64,000 bases of DNA from Scenedesmus sp. ARA3 (lineage: Eukaryota > Chlorophyta > Chlorophyceae > Sphaeropleales > Scenedesmaceae), in assembly GCA_004335835.1 (NCBI GenBank), contig RWJK01000191.1:1-64000 (forward strand), written 5' to 3'. Position 1 is the first letter of the stretch, and each line of letters opens with the position of its first letter. A program made the translations under genes and the position numbers. Positions 22,371-33,542 of this stretch are shown one piece after another. Under the pieces are notes generated by a model, which searched no databases, was not told the origin of the DNA, and was given only the letters and a program-made list of their open reading frames with translations.

Positions 22371-24359
22371 AGCGTTGCTGCTGTTGTTTGACAGGCAAGA
22401 TGATTGATTGAGTAATTACACCGAGCAGTTGAGTGTGTTTTGGCAACTGCTGGGTTACTTGGATGGTGCCGGCGGCCACTGTGCCATGCCACAAAGCAAC
22501 ACTGCCACCAGCTTGTCCACCCTCTAGCAGGAGGCAGGTCCAGTGCGCTTGCACATGTATTGGTATTTAGTTGGTGCTGGTATTGGTATTGGTAACGGTA
22601 CATCCAGTCATGGGCACTTCAGCGTTGTGTAGTCATAAGTTTCAACACGACCTGCATGGAAGCAGAACTGATATTTTTTGTTACCAGGGGGGACGAAATC
22701 CTACTGGCAGGACTGTCCATTGGGCCTGGCCCACCTATCTGCATGCTGTGCGCACATGCCGCAGGTTGCCCAAAGCCGCTGACCATCCACTGCAGTGGGT
22801 GCGGTGCATAGCACCAAATTAGCACAACGCATCTCTGCCAACCAAACTTTTCCAAAACCCACGCATTGCGCAATCGTTGCAACCCAGCCAAAAGCAAAGG
22901 AGGGCATGTGCCCCCAAGGCCCATGTGCAACACCCTGGGCAACCTGCAACAGCTGTGCCACAAAGTGCTGGTTCCCGATAGCAGTGGTCGACCAGTGCTG
23001 CAGTTCTGCTTGCCTGGTGCGACACCCTCACATACCTTGGGGCCAACCCCCACCACGTCTTGCAGTTTCTCCCATTGGACATACACCGCTCATAAGTCTT
23101 TTTGTCTTTCCTCAAGCACTGTGCCAGTCAACCACGCGGTTGGATGCTGTGCAGGCAATTGCAGTTCAGTGACAGCCGCTATCCCTCTGCACTGTCAACC
23201 CCATCCATCCAGCACTGTTGCTAGAGGGCCGCACCCCATACACAACCACCTTCCCTCCACCCTCCCATAAACACGCCACACCCCACACCCCACATGAACT
23301 GCATGCCCCTTGTTTCCAACAAAAGCGCAGCCCATGCATACGCACCACCTGTGTTGTCTTTCTGTGGCACATTTCGTTCACCAAAAGATGCCCTTGTTCG
23401 CACAAACGCTGGACGCCCACACCACTTCCAACCCCCTCCGTCTTGCACGTCGCCCCCACCGCAGATACCCCCAGCCATCAAATCAAAAACAGCACACTCC
23501 GCGAAATGTGGCTCCTGAGGAGCTACATGTTTGTGCACAACAGCAGTTGCAGGCCTCCTAGGTGGACCAAGCAACATGTGTTGACAGCCGTCCAATTAAA
23601 GCTTTACGATGCTGCACACAGCCAGGTGGAGGTAGTACATGCAGCCCACCAGGCACTTGAGCCATGATGCATGGGAATGCAACAGAAACTCAGCTCCCAT
23701 CACATAAGTAGATGTGTCTGCTGCCATGCCATGCCTTGCCATGCAGCAACAAACATTGGACTCAGGCTGGCGTGTAAGCAAGCATACTGCAACTCTGCCC
23801 CAGCGTCGATGCTCTGAAAGCAGCTTGTAATGACCACGTGCAGCTGTGACCATGTCACAGGGAAAGCCGCAGTTTCCTCACTTAGGGCAATACCCTCGTC
23901 TCAAGACAGGGTCCAGTGTATGTCACAGGCACATTGAGGTGGCCCATTTCCAGATGCTCCCTGAATTGTGCAGCCAGCGTCTTGTACAATGAAACCGCAC
24001 CAGCCAGGCAAACTGCAGTGAATGAACAAAGCGTTCCATGCAACATCATGTCATCGTCGTCACTGCGCAACGTGAGGGCCGCCCACAGCCCACTCATGCC
24101 ATGCACAGTTGTTGAGCAGGACACCATCGCCTGCATGCGTTTCCCAACATAATCACAAGTTGCCAGAACACCCAGTCAACACAGCGTGTGCTGATCAGCC
24201 TGTCAGCACGTCACAGCATTCACATGCGCCATCCTGATGTGCACATCGTGCACTCATGCCGACATTGCCCCCCGTTCGCCTCACGCAACCACCCTTAGCT
24301 CATGGCGCTGCACTGCTCTGCGCACCGCTGCATTCACCTGCAAAAGCGGCAAACATCTT
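22371..24359. other. Intergenic 2 kb, C-rich on plus strand, no gene recognised
   Basis: This stretch differs in style from its neighbours. It has few CTG/CAG runs and long pyrimidine-rich, CA- and CCC-rich runs (about 23200-23470). Open frames on the minus strand are short and broken by stops, for example at 23221-23595, 23596-23853 and 23882-24136, and match no family that I know. It may be a decayed insertion. The far right part should contain the 3' UTR of the bicupin gene. Confidence 0.35.
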
Positions 24360-24890
24360 TCACAGCTTCCTGCCTGCCTTCTTGGCTGCCTCTGGCTTCT
24401 TCTGCACTGGCCTAGGCCTGCCAGGCAGCCCAGCCAGCCTGTAGTTGATGCTCCTCGCATCATCACTGCTGATACCCAGCCCCGCAGCCAGCCAGGAGGG
24501 TGGCACAGCACCCAAAAAGTTGCTCACATCGATGCTGGTGAACACGCCGTTGTTGAAAACCAGAACCAGGTACGCTGGATCCTTTCCAATGTTGCGCACG
24601 TAGTGGCCGCTGCTGACCGGGGCAAAGCCGACGTCGCCTGGCCCGATGGTTGCTGTGATGGATTCTCCGGGTGCTGTGAACACGCCAACCTCCACAGTGC
24701 CCTGCAGCAAGCAGCATGCAGCACATTGCAGCACAATGAGGCAAAATCAAGCACCATGCATTGCAATGCAGCACCATGCAGCACAATAAAGCACAATGAA
24801 GCATCATGCAGCACGATGCCCCAAAGGGTAAGGCATTCAGGAGGCCAAGATCAGTGCATGCTGCTGCGCCGGACAGCTGCAAGGTCACCC

Positions 24891-24925
<35 letters not shown>

Positions 24926-25394
24926 TGCTGCTGCTGCCACCGCTGCTGCTGCGTGCTGTAATACACTGCTGCTTCTCCTGCCGCCTAGCTGCCTGCTTCT
25001 GTATGAAGGGCTGAAGAGGCGGTACAGCTGCTGCAGGTGTCCTGCACCAGGCGATGGCCCAGTGGGAAGGCCATGCATGTCCCCCCATGAGCCTTGTCTG
25101 CCTCCTAAGTGGGTGGGCTGTGCCCTACTTTGGTAACTGGAAACAAATACGCACAGCAAGCGACACATGAAGGTCTTATTCGCCACGCGCTGTAGCGTGT
25201 CTGTGCATGCTGGAGGTTGCCTGCCATGCTGCTGCTTTGCTGTATCTCCTGTTGCTGACAGAGAATTCCTTTGCACATGCAAGCCAGTGGACCTGAGCTT
25301 TGCTGCTGCCAGCACTCACATTGATCACGTACTGCCACTCATCCGCGGCTGGGTGCCAGTGCAGTGTGCGCATGCCACCTGCGGCCAGCAGCAG

Positions 25395-25441
<47 letters not shown>

Positions 25442-27149
25442 CAGGCAGCATGTCACATCACACCCGAGCAACTGCCAGCTGATGATGTAAGCAGCAGCGT
25501 CACAGCAGCTGCCAGCAGGCTGGCGCAAGCCCCATGTAGCTGCTTGAACATGTCAAGAGCAGGAACGGGAATGCTGTGGCAAGTCCAGTGCATGGACAGC
25601 TACAGGGAGCCAGTGCAGCCAGTCACTGCAGTGCAGGCGAGGTACGGGGTGTGGGGTTTGGGGTATGGAGTAATGGGGTGCGAGGTATGGGGCACGCTGG
25701 TCTAGAGGCAGCGCCAGTGACCTGGCAGCCACGTAAGCATGCGCGCAGCGCACCTGGTGCGAGGCGCAGGATGGCGCCGGACATCTCCGTTGCCGCAGGG
25801 AAGGTGGCCACGTCAGCCTTGTTCACGTAGCTGCCATCAGGGCCCACCTGCAGCGCGGCAGGCAGAAATACAATAAGTTTGAATTAGTTTTTTTTACTGG
25901 TTGCAGCTAACTTTGACGTTCAGTACAAAAGCCCCTACTAATTGGATTCTGACACAGTCACCAGCCACGCATCCAGGGCCCACCTGCAGCACAGCAGGCA
26001 GCTGCAGCCACACCATGACTGAGGGTGATGCTGTTGTGCTTGCATCCTACAGGCCACCCGAGGCTTGTGCAGGGCATATGCCAGGGCAGGGCATATGCCA
26101 TGCATGCTCCCAGTGAGCGCTGAGATCTGGTAGCCTCATCATCTTAGTGGTGATCGCCCCTGCCACCGCTGCTGCTGCTGCTAGCAGCGCTGCTGCACAA
26201 TGTGGTGACTCAGCAGCTGCAGTTCCAAGCACTGCTGCCAGCTGCTGCTGCTGTGGTCAAGCTGTAACTGCCTGCAAAGCTGCTGCCCGTGCCCCAACTG
26301 CACAACATGGCAGTGACCCATTGGCAATGCAGCTGTGCTGTATTCGCTGCGCAATGGCTTGAGCTGACCCATCTGTCATTCTAGTTAAATTCACACACTC
26401 ACTGGGTACTTGTTCTTCGCGAGTGAGAAGCGGTGTACTGCCTTCGTGCGCTTCACCGGCAGAGAGGGCTGCTGTGAGGCCAGCTGCTGCACTGGGCCCT
26501 GCGCAATGAACTGGCTGCGGCCCTGGGCCCGTGACTTGTCCAGCATGCGCTTGGCATTGCCGGCTGGCACTCCCAGCGCCTGCAGCAGAGAAAGGAGGAC
26601 AGGATGGTTGCAGCAGGTGCTTGTAGCTGCATGGGGGCTACAACGCTGCAGCAGGACACGTTACTTCATCCTTGATGTTCTGATTTCCAGGCCATATGTT
26701 GTCGCATGCACAGATTGCACCATACTGAGAGCTAGGATGGCTACATGCGGGCCCTGGCACCATCATGGATGGTGCTGCATCAGGACAACTCTTCACTCTT
26801 CCATAGAGTGAGCTCGACGTGTGTGAGCGGCACCCACCAGTGCTGCCGTGTCCACATTGAGAGTGGCCAGCCATCCTGACGCGCTCAGCGCCTTGAGCTC
26901 ATTTGTGTCGGGGCTCTTGTAGCTGGCCAGCACCAGGCAGCCGGAGGGGGCCAGGCCCACAACGCTGTGTGGCAGGTTGGGCGGGAAGTACCACACGTCG
27001 CCTGCAGTGGCAGCAAACAAAGCAGGTATGTGAACATGTTGTTGGGGTGCAGCAGGTGGCAGCAGGAGGCGAGGCTGGCAAGATGGCCATACAGTTGCAA
27101 GGCTTTCAGCGTCTGCCTGCTACTGTTTGTGCATCCTGTGCGGGGTTCT

Positions 27150-27195
<46 letters not shown>

Positions 27196-28204
27196 AGCAC
27201 TGCTGCTGCTGCACTTGGCTGCTGTGGTTCCCGTCACCGGCAGTGTAGTCCCAGGTGTCTGTCGGGTGCGTCTTGCCCTCATCCAGCACAGTGGCCCTGC
27301 GTGGCAGCAGAATTCAAGTCACGCGCTGAGTTGTGCAGGTGTTGCGTGGGCTGCATTGCAGGGTGAGACTGGCATGCGTTGTCAGACCTAGGGGGCGCAT
27401 GTACAATGAGCTTCATGCCGGCACTGTTGTATGCTTCTCCACCATCAGCTTCGGTACAAAGGCACCACAGACAACCGTGACTCTCCTGACCAGTTGGCTT
27501 GTGCTGCGGTTCTGTGTTGTCTTCTCTGAGTCAACCATTGCGTGCAGAGCTGCTGCAGCTAGCAGCAGCACGCCTGCTGCAGCGCAAACACAAATTCGAC
27601 CACCCAACTCGCCTGCAGGTGCCCCTGAGCACCATGGCCCACTCGGCTGCGTTGTGCCAGTGCAGCTCCCGCACTCCGCCAGGCTTGAGCTCAAACAGCG
27701 CCCCGGCCATGCTGGTTGCGCTCATGCTGCTGTTGGTGCTGGCCTTGAAGCGGCCCCCAGGGAACACTTGCCAGGGCTGCTTGCTGAACTGTTCCACATA
27801 CTGCAGCAGCAATTAGTCAGGCAGGGCAGTGTTGAGGGTGTGCACAGAGTGCCTGTGTCTGCCTGTCGGAACACGGTCACTTGCAAGTGCTGCTCAGTGC
27901 GAGGGGTCTGCAGCGTGTGTTTTCTCGCGGCCTGACGATGCGCAGTGCGCTGATGTTATTGCACAGTCCCAAGGAAAGAGAGCGAGGGTCACGGTGTGCA
28001 GCACAGTGCGGTGCGATCAAGGAAGCGGTCTCGGTCTCCGCCCACGTCACCAATGCCGTGCCCATCCTCACGCTCCCGTCCCAAGGATGGTTTGTTATTG
28101 TCTGTCGTACTCACTTTGAGCTGTTGGCCGGCTACACACCCGCTCTGCAGCAGGATGCTGACGCAGGCCACCGCAATCACCGCCCAGTGCATGCTGCTGC
28201 GCAT
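24360..28204 (-). CDS. Secreted bicupin, oxalate decarboxylase type
   Basis: Exons: 28204-28115, 27800-27613, 27296-27238, 27001-26838, 26579-26403, 25847-25754, 25378-25320, 24701-24360. Phases close to 390 residues, the usual length of oxalate decarboxylases, which convert oxalate to formate and CO2 with Mn. A signal peptide occupies about residues 1-25 (MHWAVIAVACVSILLQSGCVAG). Cupin 1 has ELHWHNAAEW and FPPNLPHSV, giving ligands His77, His79, Glu83 and His124. Cupin 2 has TLHWHPAADEW and APVSSGHYV, giving His264, His266, Glu271 and His310. Both metal sites look intact. The intron after exon 2 uses a GC donor (CTGCAG/GCGAGT). The basic tail is rich in Pro and Lys. It probably acts at the wall or outside the cell. 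Whether it is decarboxylase, oxidase or non-enzymatic cannot be told from the motifs alone. Confidence 0.88.
24712..24820. repeat. Degenerate CATGCAGCACAATGA repeats in a bicupin intron
   Basis: About eight imperfect units of 10-15 bp with the core GCAGCAC(A/C)ATG(A/C) lie in the last intron of the bicupin gene, directly upstream of the final exon on the minus strand. Confidence 0.7.
25386..25442. repeat. (CAG)n microsatellite beside a bicupin acceptor
   Basis: About 17 CAG/AGC triplets begin 8 nt from the acceptor of the cupin-2 exon. On the coding strand this reads (CTG)n directly before GGCCGCAG, so it occupies the position of the pyrimidine tract. Confidence 0.8.
25966..26002 (-). repeat. 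Copy of the acceptor edge of bicupin exon 6
   Basis: CCAGGGCCCACCTGCAGCACAGCAGGCAG at about 25972-26000 repeats the junction at 25838-25866, with a few mismatches. It covers the acceptor and about 10 exon bases and lies upstream in the same intron. Confidence 0.65.
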
Positions 28205-28752
28205 TGTGCTAACAGTGCAGTACTCGCCACATACGTTGGAGTGAGTATGGAAGTTGCGACGGGACCAGCAGCGAGAGCATAAAGCAGCAGCGTCACTATC
28301 GCACGAGGGCTTTGGTCCATTGTAGATTTGGTCACCGACTGCCGCACAGGCAGCAACGCAGGAAACTATTTCTTCTTTATCATATCTAATGGAATCGCTT
28401 CTCAATGACCGCAAGTCTAGCAGTCGCTGGTGTACGGTCTGTGATCTGGGTGGTGATCTCGAACTTAGTGTGGTGATCTGAGCTCCAGTGGTCCTGCCAG
28501 CTGCTGAAGAAACCGGGAAGATATTCAGTATATAGAATTGCAGGAAATTTATCCACTCAATGATCGTGTTACAGCGCAGGAAACTTGCTTTGAGCAAAGC
28601 GGGAGTCGGAGGGAAAACCAGGTAATCCTGCCCACTCAGATTGCAATGGTGCGCTGCAGCAGTGCAACGCTGTGCGGCACAGCAACACATACAGCCGGCC
28701 CTGTTGGGGTTTCCGGGTATCACAATCACACGCAGCTGCACCAACACAGTGT
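28205..28752. other. Bicupin upstream region and PPAN 3' UTR
   Basis: This 548-bp gap between two minus-strand genes holds the PPAN 3' UTR at its left and the bicupin promoter at its right. It is less CTG-rich than the surroundings. No coding frame stands out. Confidence 0.5.
28569..28573 (-). terminator. TGTAA polyadenylation signal of PPAN
   Basis: TTACA on the plus strand is TGTAA on the minus strand, about 180 nt past the PPAN stop codon. Confidence 0.5.
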
Positions 28753-31734
28753 CTACTGCCTCTTGAACTTTTTCCTGCCAGCATCAAACCCGTCTGCTGA
28801 GCCGCCTCGCCGCTTGCCTCTACTGCTGCCGCCAAAGCCACTGCCGCCCCGCCCACCTCCCGCATCCCCTCCCCCGCGCTCTCTGCTGCCGCCGCTGCTG
28901 CTACCCCTGCCCCCGCCCCTGCCGCCGCCCCTGCTGCCGCTGCTGCGGCCGCGCCCGCGGCCCCTAAACCCTCCCCGCCCCCGGCCCCCTGAACCCCGCA
29001 GCCCGATCTTGTCATCCTCCTGCGGCTCCTCCCCCACCTCCTGCCTGTAGTATGCAATGTCATCATCATCATCCTCGTCAGCAGCAGCAGCACGCTGATC
29101 CCCCGCCTCGCCTGCCTCCCGCTGCTGCTTGCGCCACCACTGCTTGCGCTTCTCTGCTGCAGCTGCCTCTGGGTCCTGCTTGGCCAGGCGAGCAAACTCC
29201 GCTAGCTCAGCCTGCCGCCGCTGCTCCGCCTGCACATGCGGACACAGCAGTAAATGGATAGCAGCAGCACGGGACATTCAGCGAGGAGACACAGCAATGA
29301 ACGGGCACAAGAGCGGGAAACAGCAGCCATCAACGCCAATACACCGGGAGACACTTGCATGGAAGGGATGGCGGTGGTAACAGCTGGGTGCAGCACTTGC
29401 CGCCACCGCTGCCGCTGCTGCTGCTGTGCAGCCGCTAGACCCACACACACATACCATCCCCCTTGCTCAAAACATCAGTCACCCCACATGCGACTGCCGC
29501 TTCACATCCTGCTGCGCTCTCATGCCACACCTCAGCAGCATCACACCATCACATACGCCTTGTGCAGCAATGACGTAATGCAATGCGATATTGTGCTGCT
29601 GTTGTTGTGCTGCAGGTGGCCCTCATGACACACACACACCCTGGCCCCCTGCCCTGGCCGCACCTCCTTGCGCCGCACGTTGTCCTCCTGCTGCCGCCGC
29701 CGCTGCGCCTTCAGCTTGGCCGCCTCGTCCTTGGCGGCCTGCTGCGCGCTGACCTGAGCCCTGCTGCGCGCCACGTGCGCGTGGTACAGCACGGCGCCGC
29801 CACACAGGCCCTCCTCCACCTGCAATCGGCGAATGGGTGTGTGGTGAGGATTAGGAGGCAGGGGGAAGAGGCAACATGCGCGTGGTACAGCACGGCGCCA
29901 CACAGGCCCTCTTCAACCTGCAATCGGCAGATGGGTGTGTGGTGAGAATTAGGAGGCAGGGGGAAGAGGCAACATGCGCGTGGTACAGCACGGCGCCGCT
30001 ACACAGGCCCTCCTCCACCTGACGATGCGGAAGAAGCAGCCGGCAAGGCAGCACCACAAATTGACACAGTGAGGACATGGAGTGCAGTTTGTGGAAAGAG
30101 TCACCTTGACAGCCTGAAAAGGCCAAGGCGATTGTAACAGCCATTTTCTTGCTCTGTCAGTTGCGGATACACACAAGTAGGGCAACACAACGGGTGGCAG
30201 AGCAAGCACTGCAGTTGCAGGCCAACAAATTGGTTGAATAGTCTAGTTGGTTGGCGGTCAGAAAACTTTGAAGACTGTTGTGATTCGTGTCATCAGGCCC
30301 CGGAGGGCTCTGTAGGGGAATCAGCTGCTCATCAGCCCGCCATGCAAAAGTTGCAACTGTACTGCCACATTCTGAACACAATGCACAAGGCACTTCAAAC
30401 AACAGCAAGCCCTGCTGCTGTGACATACATGGTCATGCGCACCGTAAAGATACCGCAAGAAACCACTACCAAAAGCACAGCAGACACTTTATTGTAACAG
30501 GTATCAACGGACCCATGCACACTCCACAATGCACACGACAGCCCTATTCAAAACGTTCAAACTGTTGAAACATCAAAGCCTCACCCTGACGACCTCCAGC
30601 TCCAGGCGCGGGCCCACCTCGTGCAGCCCTGTCACATAATCCTTCGGCACGAATCAAACTGTCCAAAACTGACTGACAACGACACTCAAATACCCATCTC
30701 AAGCCTTACTGTATTGCTTACCTTGACAATCTGCAGCTCCAGGCGCGGGCCCACCTCATGCAGCCCTGTCACCTCAACCCTGGACGCGATACAAATGCAA
30801 ATTGATCGAAATCTTCGAGCTGTTCAGCACGTTCAGGTCTCACCTTGATGATCTCCAGCTCCAGGCGCGGCCCCACCTCGTGCAGCCGCACACGGCTCTG
30901 CCGCCCCACCAGCGCACGGCCCGCCCTGCCTGCTGCGGGCGCCTCCAGCACCACACGCGACGTCTCAGCGTCCTCACCCTCCGACTCCTGCAAGACGGTG
31001 TAACATGTTATGTAACAACATTTGAATGTAAGTCAGGCAGTGGAGAAGGGACGAGGAGGAGCTGTCGCAGCAGCAGGAGCTGCGTGCGGCTGAGCGCTGC
31101 TAGCGAAGGGCAGGTGGGTGCTGCTGTAGAGCGAAGGAAAACAAGACAATGGCGTGCATGCCTGTGCAGAAAACATAAACACCAAAACCCAGTCACATAA
31201 ACATCGGGCAGGCACTGTGCCAGCCAAGATGCAGGTGCAGCAGCGGTCAGAAAACTTTGAAGACTGTTGTGATTCGTGTCATCAGGCCCCGGAGGGCTCT
31301 GTAGGGGAATCAGCTGCTCATCAACCCGCCATGCAGGAGCTGCACCAACAATACACACACATTCAGACAACTTTGCACATCTTCAACAGAACGGCTGCAA
31401 AACACACATCCAGACGATGCGTCACAACAATCAGCACTTCAGAAGCGCAAGCTGCCAACTGCACGTGCTCTTGATATGTGCATCAAGAGAAAACACAGCG
31501 GTAACCATTACACCAATACACGCAACCAGAAAACACCTGTCACGCACCGAGCCGTAGCCGCTCTTGGTGAGCAGCTCGCTGACGTCCTGCAGCTTCCCTA
31601 GGTCGGGCAGCGCCTGCCGTGCCATGAGCGCCTTGAGGCTCTTCTTGACACCACTGGGGGCGGTGCTGATGGTGAAGTGGCGCAGGCTGATGAGGTTAGT
31701 GGCAGGGTCCACGCTCAGCAGCACCACGCGCTGC

Positions 31735-31775
<41 letters not shown>

Positions 31776-32461
31776 TGTGAGAGATGTCAATTGTACCAGA
31801 CAAGCACGGCAAAGCAGTGATTGGCCCATAGCCGCCATGCAATGTCCTGCCAGCAATGCAGTGAGAAAGAACACTATACATGTGGCAGCACCGGGCACAT
31901 CTCTCCACCACAGGCCAGCACAACAAGACCAGCAATCAACTATCTTGCTGCGCACCCAGCAGGCGGCCAGGTTGACGCATGTAAGGCCACATTAATGCAT
32001 GTGAGGCGGTAAGATAACGTGTCTCTGTGCACAAACAGGGCAATGCGGTTCTGCGCGCTGTTGTGCGCACCTGGCAGGTGGCCAGGTTAACATTGGCCAC
32101 GTTGATGCTGGGGAACATGCCCTGGAACAGGCTGGCAGCCAGCGCCAGCTGCTTCTGCTTGGGGTCAAAGTTGTTGAGCACCACCAGCGGCGACGACTTG
32201 AACGCGTTTGGCGGCATGCGGGGCCGCGCCTGTGATGCTGCCACGTCAGCGGCCAGGCTGTACGCCTTGATGCGCAGCGTGAGGGTGGGGCCCTGCGACA
32301 TGTTACATAACATGTTAATTTATCTTCAAAGGTTGTGGACAAAAAGTCGCGGTGCAGGTTGAAGTGCTGATTGCTGTGCCAATTTGGGCTGCTGGCCGCC
32401 GCAACTGCTTGCACTGAAGCCCGGCCTCTGTAACCCGCTTGCCCTGGTCGCCTGCGCACAC

Positions 32462-32513
<52 letters not shown>

Positions 32514-32889
32514 TTGCTGTCAGACGCCTGCCACACACATCCTGCTCAGCGCCGCCACTGCTCACCCCCGACGACTTGGCCAGGCATTGGCGCTGCTGCT
32601 GCTGCTGCTGCTGCTGCTGCCTTCATGAGCCTGCCAAACCCAGCACCCCCAGCCTGCTGCTGCTGCTGCTCCTGTTGCTGCTGCTGCTTACCCGAGGCGC
32701 CTTGGCCAGGCGCAGGTAGGTGGCCTTCTCAGTGGCTGACAGCATGAGGAAGTGGCTCACGCCCAGGGGCCCTGCCACGGACACAAAGTCCTTGAGGCTG
32801 TTGCGCTTGCTCTCACGCAGAGCGGCGGCTGTGTTGGGCAGCATCATACGGCGCAGGTCTGACTCCAGGTCGCCAAGCATGCCCTGAGC

Positions 32890-32925
<36 letters not shown>

Positions 32926-33315
32926 GGATGAGGCAATGCAGCATGCGGTGCAACATAGCTGCAGTGCCGGCACCATGCACCGCAGACTCCTGCCATGCAC
33001 AGCAGCTTGTTGCAACACAGGCTCCAGTCTAGCCCACTAGGTCTGCGTTGCATGAGGAAGCGGCGGCCTGCAGAGGCAACAGATTCACCACAGCTGCGAG
33101 ATAGATGGCAGCCACGCCATCTTTCTCTGTGCAAGCTGAATGCACAACGCGCTACAGGTGTCAGGATGATGCAGATCGCCATTTGACACCTCTGGCCTGA
33201 GCTGTACAGTCCTAAGTCTGTTCTGCGCAGCTAAGCGCGATATATTGCATGCCTCTCCCAGGCCATTGAGCACAACAATTCACTCGCAGAGCAAAGTCAA
33301 GTGCTTCCTGCAATT

Positions 33316-33353
<38 letters not shown>

Positions 33354-33542
33354 ACCCAGTGCTTCCCTCGCCGGAACACGAATGTCTGCGGGTCCGGCTT
33401 TTTGCTGGGGTCTGCACCTTCCACTACATGCGACCTCTTCTTCCTCTGCACGCAACAGCAGCCAGAGTCGTTCAAGCTGCTGTGACTTGCAGCCAGCACT
33501 GCTCGCGCCAACAGCGGCGCTTACTCTGCGTGTTTTGGCCAT
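28753..33542 (-). CDS. PPAN: PPAN/SSF1 Brix-domain 60S ribosome assembly factor
   Basis: SSF1/Peter Pan proteins act in the nucleolus on pre-60S particles and 27S rRNA processing (family knowledge). Exons: 33542-33525 (only MAKTRR), 33445-33356, 32883-32692, 32292-32071, 31730-31548, 30987-30844, 29819-29664, 29229-28753. The sum is 1482 nt, 493 residues. The Brix domain spans about residues 20-300. It shows PQTFVFRRGKHW, LKDFVSVAGPLGVSHFLMLS, LRIKAYSLAADV, LVVLNNFDP, FPSINVANVNLATCQRVVLL and LRHFTIS, then SELLTKSGYGSESEGED and LHEVGPRLELEIIKVEEGL, in the family order. A Lys/Arg/Gln-rich helix and an RGG-type Gly/Arg tail (about 400-493) follow and suit RNA binding. Introns carry multiple copies of exon edges and a recent 92-bp repeat pair. 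Confidence 0.95.
29766..30019 (-). repeat. Three copies of the acceptor edge of PPAN exon 7
   Basis: The first ~45 bases of the exon (encoding VEEGLCGGAVLYHAHV) with the acceptor and about 50 bp of intron recur three times at a spacing of about 97-100 bp: 29775-29819, 29877-29919 and 29974-30019. The second copy has lost a triplet of the exon part (29889-29896 region). Confidence 0.9.
30255..30346. repeat. 92-bp dispersed repeat, copy 1
   Basis: This segment, starting CGGTCAGAAAACTTTGAAGA, is repeated at 31244-31335 with one visible mismatch in 92 bases, while the sequence around the two copies is unrelated. Both copies stay open in one plus frame and one minus frame. It could be a short mobile element or a recent conversion tract. 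Confidence 0.85.
30596..30891 (-). repeat. Three copies of the donor edge of PPAN exon 6
   Basis: Sequence encoding LHEVGPRLELE(I/V)(I/V)(K/R), followed by a GT donor, occurs at about 30844-30891 (the exon), 30721-30768 and 30588-30634. All three read through in the same frame up to their donors. Confidence 0.88.
31244..31335. repeat. 92-bp dispersed repeat, copy 2
   Basis: This is the partner of the copy at 30255-30346 and lies in the neighbouring PPAN intron, in the same orientation. Confidence 0.85.
31731..31775. repeat. (CAG)n run directly upstream of a PPAN acceptor
   Basis: About 13 triplets abut the acceptor of the exon starting RVVLLSVDP. On the coding strand this reads (CTG)n and then CCGCAG. 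Similar runs flank the PPAN junctions at 33323-33352 and 32884-32925. Confidence 0.8.

Noticed and set aside
22571..22603. GGTATTGGTATTGGTAAC tract as telomere-like or satellite DNA
   Set aside because: There are only three or four short units, and the motif does not match plant or algal telomere repeats.
28569..29195. 208-codon minus frame overlapping the PPAN tail
   Set aside because: It is a frame-shifted reading of the RGG tail; the other frame continues the PPAN family sequence to its stop.
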